Shown in pieces: positions 35,601 to 47,304 of a stretch of 64,000 bases of DNA. Each line of letters begins with the position of its first letter. Position 1 is the stretch's first letter. Under the pieces are notes generated by a model. It was not told where the DNA came from and searched no databases. It saw only the letters and a list, made by a program, of their open reading frames with translations. The DNA is from Taeniopygia guttata (lineage: Eukaryota > Chordata > Aves > Passeriformes > Estrildidae). Made by a program: the position numbers and the translations under genes. Location: positions 4,216,001 through 4,280,000 of the forward strand of contig NC_133025.1 in assembly GCF_048771995.1 (NCBI RefSeq), written 5' to 3'.

Positions 35601-38600
35601 CCGGTGCTGTGGCACCTTCAACTTCAGAAGTTTTCACTACAATGAACATGAAGTTACAGACTTGTCCAAAATCATCAGTGTGTTGGAAATAGGAAACCAA
35701 GCTGGATATATGAGTGACTGACTTTGTAACCTCAAAAAGAATTGACAGATAAACTTAGAGATCCCATCCTGCAAAGCCAGTTTAAATTCAGCATTTTTTT
35801 ATCTTGTCTCTGGAGCTGCTGATTTTTTTCTTTCTTGGCAAAAAAGCCACCTATTTTCTGACTGCTCAGCCTTCAGGTTTCTGTTCCTCTTATCCTGATT
35901 TCTTACTCTGCTCCTTCTGTGTCACAAATCAAACCTTAGATAAGCTCAGCAAACATATACCTCTTCTTGTCCAAGGAATGGGCTGATGGCCAAAACAGGA
36001 GGTTTTTCCATGCTCTCATTCAATCACCTGCCTGTAAACAAAATAATTCTTCCCATACCAAGTAGTTCCCAACACCACAAATGGTCACACTGCAATTAGG
36101 GGGAGTGGAGGAGCCTCATGAAGATGACAGCCTGGGATGAAAAAGGGAACCTGAGTGAAGAATGGTGTACCTAAACATCAGAGAAGAGGGGTTTTGCTGC
36201 CTTGATCTCAGGCCTTGTCTCTTTTAACTCCACTAGCCTTAGAACTGATCTGGAGTCAACAAGAGTAAAAAACTTGTTTTCTTCATTGTGTCTTTGACAG
36301 GTACAAATATCAATGAAGCTCTTCTCCGAGCCACTTTCATCCTGAACGAAGCCAAAAGTTTAGGAATGTTGGACCCAAACTCAGTTTCCATGATTGTATT
36401 GGTGTCTGATGGAGACCCGACAGTAGGTAAGGATCCTGCTTTGGGTGAGAAGAAAGGCTGGTGGGTTAAGCCTGAAAAGAGCAACAAGTAGACAATTTGG
36501 CAGTAAGTTTAAAAAATTCCATTCACCTTTCTTCCAATCCTTTCTGCTGCCCTTTTGCCAAGTGCTAGGAGTGCCACAGGGCTGTGCACTGAAGCTTTTG
36601 AAAGATGAGCAGCTTGCTATGCAGGTTATGGTTTTTTTGCAATTTATAGAAGTGCACAAGTCCTGTAGGACAGGTAATCAAAACAACCTTAGAGAAATTG
36701 AGCGTTTGAGCAACCTGGTCTTGTGGAAATGTCCCTGCCTATAGCAGGGGGGCTGGAACTGGATGATCTTTGAAGTTCCTTTCAACACAAACCATTCTAT
36801 GATCCTATGATTGTACAAAAATTTCCTCTTCCTATGAATTTAGCCCACACAGATCTATGCAGTCACAAGCATAACATCAAAAGCAGGAAAAGAGAGTGGA
36901 AAGCAAATTAATTTTGATTGGATTTGGTACAGGTCAAAGCAATTGCTGACTTGAAGATGCCAGGTCCAAAAATTCTGCCATTAAAAATAAGCCTGAAAAA
37001 AAACCCAGTCCCAATGATGACAGAGAACATCATCTTTATGAGAAACAAAGTAAAATCTTCATGGAGGTGCCTTAATCTGCAGAGAGCCTAAATAACTAAT
37101 TCTGGGAGAACTCTAGATGTGCTAGAATTTCAAATCCGTGTAGGAAGTTACTATGAGCCCTGGATATACAATGAAAACACATCAGATATCCAAAAAAGTG
37201 TCCAAAAGAATTGTCTTCAGTGCAAACATTTTGTTTGCCTCTGCCCAGGAGAAGCTCAAATGTTGCTGTAGGCAATGGAAATCTGGCATTGAGCTTGCTG
37301 TCTGGATTTTCCTAATACCCAGAGAGAACCAGAGACACGGGGAGAGCAGGAATGTGCTCACTTTGATGGAGACTTTCCTGTTGCTCAGGTGAATGTCACC
37401 CTTTCTGTGTCTCCAAGGTGAGCTGAAGCTGACAACAATCCAGAAGAACGTGAAGCAGAGCATAAAGGATGAATTCTCTCTCTTCTGCCTCGGGATTGGG
37501 TTTGATGTAGATTACGATTTCCTGCAGAGGATCGCAACCGACAACCGTGGCATGGCCCACAGGATTTTTGGAAACCAGGAAACTTCTCTCCAAATGAAGG
37601 TGAGTTTCTGCCTCATTGCCTCTGTTCTGTTCACAGCTGTAGCTCCACCAGCAAGAAGTTCTCAAAACCCATCAATTCTTCTGGAGAGTCCTGCAAAATA
37701 TCAATCATTTGATCTTAAGTGGTCCTAGTTACAGTTTTAATTATATCAATAACACACACTTTTCTTCCCTGTGTAGGATTAATATTCTATAAAACAGCCT
37801 TGACTATTAAAAAAGATTTTCTGAATTAAAGTCTGGATGTTACTTTAGGCCATTTCATTACTAACAAAATCTCTAGATATAAGTGATAAAGCATAATCCA
37901 GATTTAGCCAATGTAAGACAAAGTGCAAGTCTAGCTCTGGCTCCAAATCAGTGAGCAGGAATTGTTGCTGATCAAACTCTGACATCCTTATACTGTTACT
38001 GTTCCCTGATTTCACCATCTATACAAGAATTAGGTGGGGATTAGCTGTGTGCTGACCATCCTGAGGAGGGATTCAGGCCTACATACATCTGTGCTCAAGA
38101 CTTTTAGGTCTGGGAACAAAGGCCGGGATGAAGTCCATAGCCCATGGACTTCTGACCATCCTTTGACTTTCACAAGAATTGGACCAGATATTCTTGCTGT
38201 GCCCCCTTAAAAGTGTGCCAAGCATGAAAAAGTCTGCATTTGATGAGATGAGGAAATTCCCTCTTGCTCTTTAGGGCTCCAGGTTTTGTCACTCGCTGTC
38301 CTTCCAGTAAGAGTGGCCTGTGCAAGAAACTCACTTCACGCACAACAAACTCACTTCTCTGTCTCCTTCCCTCTCAGAATTTCTACAACCAGGTCTCCAC
38401 CCCGCTCCTGAAGAAGATTCAGTTCAACTACCCCCAGGAGTCAGTGTCAGACGTCACCCAGAGCAGCTTCCACAACTACTTTGGTGGCTCAGAGATAGTC
38501 GTGGCTGGGAAGGTGGACACGGAGAACCTGCAGCACTTGGAGAGCATCGTCACCGCGACTGCAGTGAGTGAAGGTGTCCCTGGGACACCTGCTCGGGGGA

Positions 38601-41600
38601 TTTGGGCTGCTCCATTCCCTCCTGTGTGCAGTCTCCCTGGTGAAGGTTAATGCCAGTGGAGGGTTTTGTCCTCTTGGGTTCTGGGTGGGAATGTGGGGAT
38701 ACTCATGGGGAGATTTTTCCAAGAGCGTTTCACAACAGCTTCAAGTGCAGCCAGGAATAGTCACTCTCTGCACCCTGCAGCCTATCAGAGGGACTTCCTG
38801 CTAACAAATGTACCAAAAAGATTAAATCTGGACAAAAGTATGGATTTTTCTTCATGCTTTGTGGAGATGCAGGAGTGATCCCCTAAGGTAATTCCTTTCA
38901 TGACTAAACTTCCCACCGTCAGGTAGTTCAAGCTGGTGGATCTTCAGCATATCAAATCCTAGCACTGCCCTTTTATGTGTGATGAGCCTTTCCCATGTTT
39001 TCAGGGCTGCTCTTCCAGGTGGAGTGTGGTGGGATGGGAATAGTACATTGAGACCTTTCTTTCTGAGGAGGAACAGAATTATCTGCACTCTTACAGGGCT
39101 TAGGAGTTATCATTTGCCAGTTGTTGGAAAAAACCCAAACATCTTCAGTACTTTTTCCTGCCAAAGCATAGTGCAGTCCAAGGGTCTGTGTGAGAAAGTA
39201 GAATTTGGTTTGTGTTCTTCAGTGGAATTGGATATGAAAAAGCCTGAGGGGCAAAAAGCCTGTCAAGATCCTCTTCTTTTGGCATGAGGTAGCACCTCTG
39301 GGGCTCCTGGTAACAGCAATTTGAGCTACTTTAATCCACTGACACAGACGTGTCTTTAACAGAAGGATCTCCTGCTACATCTTCCCTCTCCATTGCAGTT
39401 AGGCCAACGGTGCTGGGATTTTCTGATCTAGAAATGACCAAGGACAGAGCCAGAGTGGGTCCTTAATGCCAGCCAAGAGGGGAATTCAAGGCACCCCATT
39501 CTCCTGGCTCCCATCCCTCATCTTTCTCTCTCTGACTGCACAGGCAAATGCAGAGCTCGTCATGGAAACCCTGAGAGATGTTGAAGAGCTGGATGGATTC
39601 ATGAAGAAGGACAAATATGCAGATCCTGACTTCACCAGGAAGCTGTGGGCCTATCTGACTGTCAACCAGATGATGGCAGAGAGGTGAGGAGAAATGTGCT
39701 CAAACAGGCCTGGCTGTGGGGCTGAGGGAATGGAATGATGGAGATTTACCTTATGGAGCCTGAGTGAGAGCCATGGAACAGCTCAGGATTAATCCCCTCA
39801 GACTTTCCTCTTGCAACACCACTTGGCTCTGTGACCCCTCCATGACAGAATTGCCATGGCAGCTGTCCTGTAGAGCTGCTAACCAGGAGTTCTGCTTCTG
39901 CTCCCACCCAGAAACGCAGCCCCCACCGCAGCTTTGAAGAGGAACATCACGAAATCCATCCTGCAGATGTCTCTGGACCACCACATCGTCACCCCCTTCA
40001 CAGCCATGCTGATAGAGAATGCTGAAAAGGATGAGATAATGCTGGCTGACCAGCCCAAAGACCCCAGGAAGGGCTGCTGCCCAGGTCAGTGTCTCACTCT
40101 GCCAATTACTGTGTCTCTTAAATTGTGTGAAAACAGCCTCTGGTCTGAATTAGAGACACAAGGACGAAGATACTGACAGAGATGTGACCTGTGCAATCTT
40201 CAGCCCCGTTGTTCTCCCCAGCTCCTGTTGCTCCTTACTCCTCTTCAGAGCAGGGTCAGCAGATGTGAATGTCAGCCCAGCACATTAAACAAACCAAGTT
40301 TCATGGATTGTTTAAGATCATGTTGCTTTATGAACTGAATGGGAGAGAGACAGGACAAGTTACTTTGTCCCGTCTCCATCATGGCAAAGGCAGAGAGTGC
40401 TAGTCCAGAGGAGCATGATCACAGATATTAAATTATTGCACTTCTCTGAAACCTTTATTCACATGGGTGATCCCAGAGCATGCAGAAAGAGTCCTGCCTT
40501 TTCTCAGGCACCTCAAACTCAGGACACAAGTCAACAAAGTTTTTACATATGCTGAATTTTTAAAAGTCAGTTTTTTTCTTGGCAAAACTTTAGCCCAAAC
40601 ACTTTAGCCCTTACATTTAAGGCTTTGCTAAAGTGGGAGCTGCTCTCATGAATGAGAGATAAAAAGCCAGGCTCCATTTTTAATTGATAACTTATGGTGA
40701 GCTATCTACCCTTATATTTCATTGGTGAAGACACTGGAGCAAATCCAGCCTTATGTCATTATACAAATCCACTGTAAAGGGTGTTGCACCTGCTTTATAT
40801 TGGTATAACAACATCAGGCTTTGATCCACTGAAGCACTCTAAAAATTACACTATAAAATACGTCAGCACTTACAGAACCCTAATTGTGACTGTCATCTAA
40901 CAGGTAGTCTGGGATTAACCCCAAATGCACCCAATAACAACAAAGGGATCCCAGCCTGGGCCAATGTCACAGCTGTGCCAGTCAGCTTCATGCCTGAGCA
41001 GAGGAGCCCTCCTGTGTCCTCTCTGAGCATCAACAGAGGTAAAACCTACAGCATTTCCCTGCCAAGAACACCAGACACATCAACCTAATGACTCACCACC
41101 ATCCCTAGAAGAGTTCAAGGCCAGGCTGGATGGGCATTTGAGCAACCTGGTCTAGTGGAAGGTGTCCCTACCCCTGGCAGGGGGCTTGGAACAAGATGCT
41201 CTTTAAGGTCCCTTCCAACCCAAAGTTTTTCTTTATAAATCATGGAGTAATTTTGATTTTGAATGGATGAACCTGTAAAAATAGATGTAAGCTACAAGGA
41301 TGAAACTATTTTGGATCCTAATAGGATCTAAAGTATCTAAGTGACCTCATAAGCTGCTGTGTGCTTCCCTGAGGCTGGGGCTGTTTGCTGAGCTTAACTT
41401 TAGCTTCTCTGCAGTAGCAAAGTTACCTCCATTGTAAATGACAGATGAAAGCTATTGTAGAGTTACTGCTGTTGTAAATGGCAGATAAATGTTCTGTGGT
41501 AGATAAAAATCTCTGAGTGCACCGGTGACTGATGGATCCTGTTAATTCTTGGGCCTTTGCCACAGTTTAGTGGCAGTTTATTTGAGCAAGCCAGCTGTGA

Positions 41601-44600
41601 GAACCACTGCCCATAAACACGGTGTCACTACAATAACTCTCTGTGAGATGTGTGTATTTGTGTAGTGATTACACAAAGAGCTCTCAAACTCCTTCTCAGC
41701 ACAGGGAAATGCCAGACAACACCAGCCCAGCAGGAGCTGGGCAGAGCTCTGCACTGCAAGGCAAGGCTGGAAGCAGCTGCCTTCAGTGTTGGGTGCAGCT
41801 GTTTGCTCATCTGAGGCAAATTTAAAGGATATATTAATTTCTGAGGGGCCCAATTTTGTCAGGTCATTAAATATATTGTGAGAACCAGTGCTGTATTGTA
41901 TTCTTCAGTGGGATTAGTAGGCAGGATGTGTCTTTACCTGGCATCAGTATGGTTCACTGCATTTGGCAGCAATCAAACCAGGAATGTCACTTCCTTCCCT
42001 TAAACCAGGGAATTGTATGAGGAGGAAGTGTCTGAGGGGCTTTTGTGAGGAGCAGCTGAGAACTTTTTTAGCTACCTTAGGGTGGAAAGAGCCCTCATTT
42101 TACTATGAGGAATCCCAAAAAGTGCTTAAAAATATTTTGTGTCTCTCCCCTCTAGGGCAGGTGCTGACCTGCTTCTCACACTTGTTTGTTTCTGTGTTTC
42201 AGTGGACAATGACCCACATTTCATCATTCATCTGCCCAAGAGCCAAAGGAACATCTGCTTCAATATCAACTCGGAGCCTGGGAAGATCCTAAACTTGGTG
42301 TCTGATCCTGGCACTGGTAAAGGAGTAAAACATGGCTTATTTTACAGCACAGTTTTTTTCTTTCGGGTCTGAAAGGTGTTTGGAAGGACCAGGGGAAATG
42401 CCTAGAGGGAGAACTGTGTGCTGGCAGGAGTGTGAGCAGCAAGCTGAGGAAAATGGTTATTTCCCTCCACATCTGGAGTATCGTGTCCAGTTTGGATCTT
42501 GCCAGTACAAGAGATATGTTGACAAACTGGACTCAGTTCAGTGGTGGCCACCAAGATGATTTTGTGGCTGAAGCAGAGGACAGAGAGTGAGAGGCTGAGA
42601 CAGCTGGGTTTGGTCAAGCTTAAGAAAAGTGGTGGATCCATGGTGGATCTTGTTGTTGTTCTCAACCATGTGATCAGAAGGTGAAGGTGAAGCCTTGCAC
42701 ATCTCCAAGGTGCACAGCTAAGGGACAAGAGGCTACAGAGAGAAGGTGAAACTCAGAGTAGAAGTAAGCTATTGGGGAAAACCCTTTCACTGTGAGGATG
42801 GCCAAACACAGGGAAAGGAGCCAAGACTATGGAATAACAGGAGAGTAGAAGTCGGCAAAGACCATAAAGATTATCAAGTCCAAGTTTTAACCCAGTACTG
42901 CCAACTCCATCATGAAACCATGTCCCCAAACATCACATCCACAGGCTTTTTTAACATTTTTAGGGATAGTGACTGCACCATTTCCCTGGGCAGCCTGTCC
43001 CAATGACCTCTCTTTCAATGAAGAAATTTTCCCTAATATCCAATCTAAACCTCCCATGGCACAACCTGTGGCCACTTCCTCTTGTCCTATGCATCCTTTA
43101 CACTACACCTGAAGGGGTTTTGTTCCCAGCAAGATATAACAGCAATTCCCACCAGATTATTGTGCTAAGGGGTGAACAGTAGCATCAGGAGGCAATTTAA
43201 TAAATTATTATTTTCTCTTGGCTGGAAAAATGAGAAAACAGGGGGTCAGAAGGGTTCCTGTTTCTGTTGATGCCATGGTGCTCCCTGTTGAGATCAGAAC
43301 TCCAAGTCTCCAGGCATTGCTCCAAGAGTGAGGCAATATTTCCTTCTCTGCTTTTCACAGGAGTTGTGGTCAATGGGCAGCTCGTCGGGGCCAAGAAAGC
43401 AGAGAATAAGAAACTCAACACATACTTTGGCAAAATTGGGTTTTATTTCAAAAAGAAAGGCCTGAAAGTGGAGATAACCACGGAAACGATCACGCTGAAA
43501 GATGGCTCCTATGCCATCACACTGACCTGGGCTGACACAGGGCACATCATTCGCAAACAGTGAGTTGATAATTTTTCACCTGCTCCACCTAATTCTATTG
43601 GAGATACCCTCAGGGTTCCTGCCATGCCTTGACTCACAGCATCCAGGAGAGCTTCCCCTGCAGGTTAACAGCTCTCAGCCATGCTGGACACCCTCCAGCA
43701 CTGTTTAGGAAACAGGATCACATCCAAAATCTGTATTCACTGTAGAAAGAGCTTTAATTTAGGGGAAATTAGGTTGCCTCAACATGGGGGTGAAGTGTCT
43801 GTTTATTAGGCACTGTCCTGCCAGAACTCTGGGTACCACTTCCAAGGCTCAGGGTTTTTAATGGATCTTCTGACATACCTGCCATCCCTGTGGGATTGTT
43901 CTGGATGCCTGAGTGAATCTCAAGGGGCTGAGAGCTGTGGTGTGGGCAGATGAACTGACCCTGCCCTTTTGGTCCCTCTCTGCCAGGCTCCTCATATCTG
44001 TGAAGAAAGAAAGCAACGTTACCATCACTGTGGGGGAGGAGATGTCCTTCATGGTTTTGCTGCACCGTGTGTGGAAAAAACACCCAGTGAATGTTGACTT
44101 CCTGGGAATCTACATTCCCCCAGAAAACCAGTTCTCTCCTGCAGCCCATGGGCTGATAGGTAAGGGCTGGGGGCCAGGCAGTGGGAATGGTGGGACACAA
44201 GGAAGGGGTTTTGCTAGATCTTGAAGGGAATTTTACAGATCATAGACTTAAAATATCCTGAGTTGGAAGGGACCCACAAGACCCCAGCTCTTGCACAGGA
44301 CACTCCCAAGAATCCCATCATGTGCCTGACAGAATCTTGCAAATGCTCCTTAATTCTTGTTTAGTGCTGTGACTACATCCTGAGGAGCCTCTTCCAGCGT
44401 CCAACCACCACCTGAGCAAAGAACCTTTTCCAAATATCCAGCCTAAATATCCTCTGGCACATCTTCATGCTGTCAATTTGTTGGTGATTGTGTCCTGATG
44501 GAAAAGCTATGGAAATTATTCAAAAAGAGATAGAGAAATTCCTGTGATGTCCTGGAAGCCCCAAGGACATAGTGGAACATCAGGGACCAGGAGATTATTC

Positions 44601-45566
44601 CTTATTTCAGCTGGGGAGGGTGTTTTCAAAACAGACCTGAGTAGACTTGGTGACACTGAGACAGGACTTTCCCTGGCTGGCTAAACTGCTGCCTGTTGAA
44701 AATAAAAAGACAGAAACAAACTCCCCAAAACAAACCCCTCAAAATTTTCTGTGAAGATTTCTGTGCAAACATCTGTAATCATCTCTTCCCTAAATGACAT
44801 CCCTTTCTGGCAGTGGTATAAAATGAAAGCAAGGCCTCCGTTCATAAGGCAAATCAACCTTCCATGTCCCGGGCCCACGCAGAACTCCTCTTCAGGAGCA
44901 GAGGTTGTTTTCCTGATTTGTGAGAGACAGTGCCCCGTGGTCCATGCAGGATTGGTTTGCCTGTTGGAGCTAGTTTGATTTTCCAAAATACCTGGCAGCA
45001 GCATGGCACTTCAAAGGTCAGGCCACACAAACAGCTCTAAACTCTCCCTGACCAGGTCAGTTTGCATCTGAACCAGAAGTGTCGATCCACCACCAAACAC
45101 CTGGGCAAGCTCCAGAGAAACCACAAGCCATCATGGAAGTGAAGGGCAACAAGTTCACTGTTACCAGGTATGAATCATGTGCTTTATTGCTCTCTTTCTA
45201 AATCAGTTCTGTCCTTGGAGCTGCCCAGCTGGAACCCCCCAGAATAGGCCCACGAGGTCACAGAACTGTAAAATTAATTGTGTTTTGTGGTTATTGCCAC
45301 TTCCTGCTGGTGGAAGGAACATCTCCCCACTTTGGAAGAACAGCAGCAATACTGAGCAGGATGTCCCCGTGTCTATTTGCCGTGTTGTGACCCTCCTTTG
45401 GGTGTCCTCTCCCTGCAGGGGCGTGCAGAAGGACTACAGGACAGACCGTGTGCTGGGGACTGACGTGCTGTGCTGGTTTGTGCACAACAGTGGCAAAGGC
45501 TTCATAGATGGCCACTACAGGGATTACCTGGTCCCCCACCTCTACAGCTTCATGAAGAAACCCTGA
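20676..45566 (+). CDS. ITIH2: ITIH2, inter-alpha-trypsin inhibitor heavy chain 2 (complete)
   Basis: A plasma heavy chain that is covalently transferred to hyaluronan by TSG-6. Coding exons: 20676-20759, 22263-22337, 27425-27460, 28208-28380, 30488-30592, 30907-31069, 31571-31678, 32403-32531, 33193-33309, 34500-34668, 36301-36426, 37418-37599, 38378-38563, 39544-39683, 39912-40084, 40904-41038, 42203-42316, 43361-43559, 43987-44159, 45056-45167, 45419-45566. All have AG/GT borders and the phases join to 2847 bases, 948 residues; human ITIH2 has 946. Order: signal peptide (about 1-18, [18 protein letters not shown]), VIT domain (about 66-200), VWA domain (about 312-496) with MIDAS residues D318-x-S320-x-S322, T388 and D423, then the variable linker of exon 16 and the C-terminal domain. 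The VDNDPHF segment puts the propeptide cleavage and chondroitin-sulfate ester site at D704-P705. No break was seen; AATAAA lies at 45740-45745. Confidence 0.97.
24126..24335 (-). mobile_element. CR1 LINE 3' tail
   Basis: The plus strand reads GGTTTGGGTTGGAAGGGAG, CATTCCAACCTCC, CCTTCCACTAGACCAGGGTG, CACTTCCAGGGATGGGG, then a diverged segment ending in AAGAATTTCTTCCTAAAT. Reverse-complement CR1 in ITIH2 intron 2. Confidence 0.92.
24585..24758 (-). mobile_element. CR1 LINE 3' tail
   Basis: The plus strand begins GATCATAGAATCACAAAACATG and continues GGTTTGGGTTGGAAGG, then repeats a similar block (AACAGGAAGGGACCTGAAAG) before CCTGCCATGAGCAGGGATG and AGACCAGGTTGCTCC. The doubled start suggests a small internal duplication. 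Confidence 0.9.
25208..25345 (+). mobile_element. CR1 LINE 3' tail
   Basis: Plus-strand tail: CAAGGCCAGGCTGGATGGGG, CCTGATCTAGTGGAAAGTGT, CCCTGCCCATGGCAAGGG, CCTTCCAACCCAAACC, then TGTGATTCTGTGTTTCCATGA. Confidence 0.92.
26877..27321 (+). mobile_element. CR1 LINE 3' fragment, about 445 bases
   Basis: Plus-strand copy with ATCCAGAGAAGGGCAATGGA, GGAGGAGCAGCTGAGGGAGC, CTTGTGGCTCTGCACAGCTC, GAATCGAAACAGTTTTCCC and a 3' end of repeated TGATTCTGTGATTC units. It ends about 100 bases before ITIH2 exon 3. Confidence 0.95.
28400..29211 (+). mobile_element. Probable solo LTR of an endogenous retrovirus (copy E), A-rich
   Basis: The block starts TGTTAG and ends ATCAACA, so the ends form a TGTT/AACA inverted repeat. 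The flanks are AGGTGA and AGGTAT, a possible decayed six-base target duplication, which would suit an ERVK-type element. A TATAAA lies near 28918 and AATAAA near 29147, followed by a CT- and AAC-rich end, in LTR order. The first 550 bases are very A/T-rich, with repeated AAATAAATAGAACTAT-like pieces and A/G-rich runs. It begins 20 bases after ITIH2 exon 4. I do not recognise the family from memory. It is a fossil with no internal genes. Confidence 0.5.
29640..30068 (+). mobile_element. Solo LTR of a bird endogenous retrovirus (copy D)
   Basis: Related to the LTR at 2287-2961: TTTGATATAAGTA near the start, GACAAGATGGAGG, a CTCCTTCTTC..CCCTCCATG stretch, GTTGGTTTAGGCTGGGG, AATAAACAGCCTTGA (about 29989) and a closing GAGACTTTCTACA. 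No retroviral coding lies next to it, so it is a solo LTR, a fossil. It sits in ITIH2 intron 4 in the sense orientation, about 420 bases before exon 5. Edges are approximate. Confidence 0.6.
31138..31228 (+). mobile_element. CR1 LINE 3' tail, short
   Basis: Plus-strand remnant: CTTCCCATGGCAGGGGGATT, GGAACTGGGTGAACTTTAGG, ATCCCTTCCATCCCAAACCA, TTCTATGATTCTA. It lies in ITIH2 intron 6, just after exon 6. Confidence 0.9.
31477..31545 (-). mobile_element. CR1 LINE fragment, very short
   Basis: The plus strand reads AGACCAGGTTGTTCCAAACC, CAGTCCAACCAGCCCTGAAC and ACTTCCAGGGATGGGGCAGC, an inner block of the CR1 3' region in reverse complement. It ends only about 25 bases before ITIH2 exon 7. Confidence 0.82.
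35016..35384 (+). mobile_element. CR1 LINE 3' fragment, about 370 bases
   Basis: Plus-strand copy that begins inside the usual pre-tail coding end (GCCCTGGGCTGGCAGCCAGC, then GTGTCCTGGCTTGGATCAGC), continues GAATGTCCAGAGAAGGGCAAC, and ends AATAATTCTATGA with an internal gap. It lies in ITIH2 intron 10. Confidence 0.92.
36695..36815 (+). mobile_element. CR1 LINE 3' tail
   Basis: Plus-strand tail: GAGCAACCTGGTCTTGTGGA, GGGGCTGGAACTGGATGATC, AACACAAACCATTCTATGAT, CCTATGATTGT. It lies in ITIH2 intron 11. Confidence 0.92.
41102..41236 (+). mobile_element. CR1 LINE 3' tail
   Basis: Plus-strand tail: AAGGCCAGGCTGGATGGGCA, TTTGAGCAACCTGGTCTAGT, GGAAGGTGTCCCTACCCCTG, GGTCCCTTCCAACCCAAAG. It lies in ITIH2 intron 16. 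Confidence 0.93.
42472..42720 (+). mobile_element. CR1 LINE fragment
   Basis: Plus-strand segment with CTGGAGTATCGTGTCCAGTT, CAGTGGTGGCCACCAAGATGA and GGCTGAGACAGCTGGGTTTG, matching the part of CR1 just upstream of the usual tail. It lies in ITIH2 intron 17 and is followed by a copy in the opposite direction. Confidence 0.82.
42840..43107 (-). mobile_element. CR1 LINE 3' fragment, opposite direction
   Basis: The plus strand reads ATAAAGATTATCAAGTCCAA, CCAAACATCACATCC, TTTCCCTGGGCAGCCTGTCC and CTAATATCCAATCTAAACCTC, ending in CACTTCCTCTTGTCCTATG. This is reverse-complement CR1 of a more diverged subfamily. Confidence 0.88.
44236..44490 (-). mobile_element. CR1 LINE 3' fragment
   Basis: The plus strand begins AGATCATAGACTTAAAATATC and continues GAGTTGGAAGGGACCCACAA, CTCTTGCACAGGACACTCCC, CAAATATCCAGCCTAAATATC. 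Reverse-complement CR1 of the GGGACCCACAAG-type subfamily, in ITIH2 intron 19. Confidence 0.9.
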
Positions 45567-45739
45567 ATGCTCCGATTTAGTACAAAAAATTCCCATCTGC
45601 TCCTTCATGCCCAAACAACTCCTCTGAGCAGCAGCTGTCACACCAGGGTGACTGCAGGGGACCCCACCACTGTTTATTTTGTTTTATCAGTGTTTCAAAG
45701 ACATGTAAACTCCCTTTTCTGCTGAGAAATTAAATCTGT

Positions 45740-45745
45740 AATAAA
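45740..45745 (+). terminator. ITIH2 poly(A) signal
   Basis: AATAAA lies 174 bases after the ITIH2 stop codon and is followed within 40 bases by a GT-rich stretch (GGAGGTGTCTTCCTCTTG). Cleavage is expected near 45760-45770. Confidence 0.75.
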
Positions 45746-45769
45746 GTGACATGCTGGATTGGAGGAGGT

Positions 45770-47298
45770 GTCTTCCTCTTGCTGTGTCTAATTTAATGGG
45801 CTGTAAACTCCATAAAAAATTTCCACTATTTTCTAATATCCATTTCATAGTAGAGGTGCAAGATTGTTGTGGTTCCTGCAGGGTGGTTAATACACATGAC
45901 CAGATTTAATATGTATTTAATATTTACACCTTTATGTTTCCAGACTGCTGGGAAAATATAAGTTCATACAGTGTTGGACTGGGCAAAAAGAAGGATGTGC
46001 ATATAGAAAATCTAACAGGAAAGAATATGGGTCTAGAATGGGTGTCATGAGCAGAATTTAAAGATGAATTAACCAGTGGTGAGGAGGGTCATTGAAATAA
46101 TTGTTGCTACTATATTGGCAAGAAATTAATTAGGTAAGTCTCAGACAGCCTCCAACCTTTTTGTGAAAAGTCAACACCAGAATGGGGCTTCACACACAAA
46201 TCTTTGGACGTGGGAAACATTCACACTATATAGAAATAATAATCAGTACTAAAAGTTTCCCTTCCAGAGGGCTTAGCTCCCAAAAGATCACTTACTTTTC
46301 AGGAGCATTCAGCGATGAATGAGATCAGTAGTGAAATAAACAATACCTGTGTGTGTACCAAAAGCTGGGTTTAAAACTCTGCTTTCTGAACACCTTATTA
46401 AAACACATTGGCCTTATCCTTTTCAGCAGCCCTAATCTAGGAAAGGAACTCAAGTAGTCTCCTTGCCCTTCTCAGCTTTGGTTTCCTTCACTTAGGCACT
46501 AAAGGTTGGTACAGGATCTTTCTTACAGCTGTGTCAGGATCAATGTGGTTTTGAAATGTCCCTTCAAAGCTCCTCTTGGAAGGGTCAGCGACTTCCTACA
46601 AATTATATATTGCTTCTTTCAATTCACCCCTCAATTCTGGCCTCCACAACTTTCAGCAGCAGGCACTTCAGTGAGATACCATTGTCTTGTCTTCCCTACA
46701 CAACTTATAACTTGTCTACTATATTTACTCTAATTCATCAGGTTGCAGAATGTCAAGTGTAATTATTTTCAGTGATACAGAAGCTGCTCTGTTCTGTCAC
46801 TTGCCCTCACTACCCTCCCACAAACCTCCTCTCTCTCAGTACCTGTTCTCTGAGAGAGGGCAGTGCTGTTAACACAGCCCAGGTTGCACAAAGAGCCTGG
46901 ATTTACAGACAAGTGTTCTCTGCCTCCAGTTCTCATAAGTCTTCACTCTTTATGCTTGAAAAGACAGCTGATGTCCTGTGTGAGGCTGTTCCAGGCTACC
47001 TCAGACAGCAGCTGTTTCATTAAACCTCTGCACACTTCCAGTTTTGTGCAGGTTTCCCCTGGAAACCACAGATAGCAAGACCGTTCTAGGCAAGGAAAGG
47101 GAAAACGTTCCAGAGACACAAAATCTTCAGGTGATGGGTTTTATTTTGCCCAGGACCACCCACGTTTGGTTTTTTTTTTTACCCAACTAATGCAACACAC
47201 CCAGCACTTCACTGTGCTCTTTGATGGACTTAAATCAGCACCTGCCTCACAAATTGGAAAGGTTGGTAAGAACCACACTGGCCTAAGAAAGGTTTCTG
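45770..47298. other. ITIH2-KIN convergent intergenic region, no recognised feature
   Basis: The two genes point at each other across about 1.5 kb. Short open frames occur on both strands but none has a recognisable domain. A run of T near 47169-47180 is the only simple repeat noted. Minus-strand AATAAA signals occur near 47138-47143 and 47299-47304. Confidence 0.5.
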
Positions 47299-47304
47299 TT
47301 TATT
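47299..47304 (-). terminator. Candidate KIN poly(A) signal
   Basis: TTTATT on the plus strand reads AATAAA on the minus strand, about 860 bases past the KIN stop codon. A second AATAAAA lies near 47138-47143. The intervening 47305-48162 would then be KIN 3' UTR; it has no other recognised content. Confidence 0.4.
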
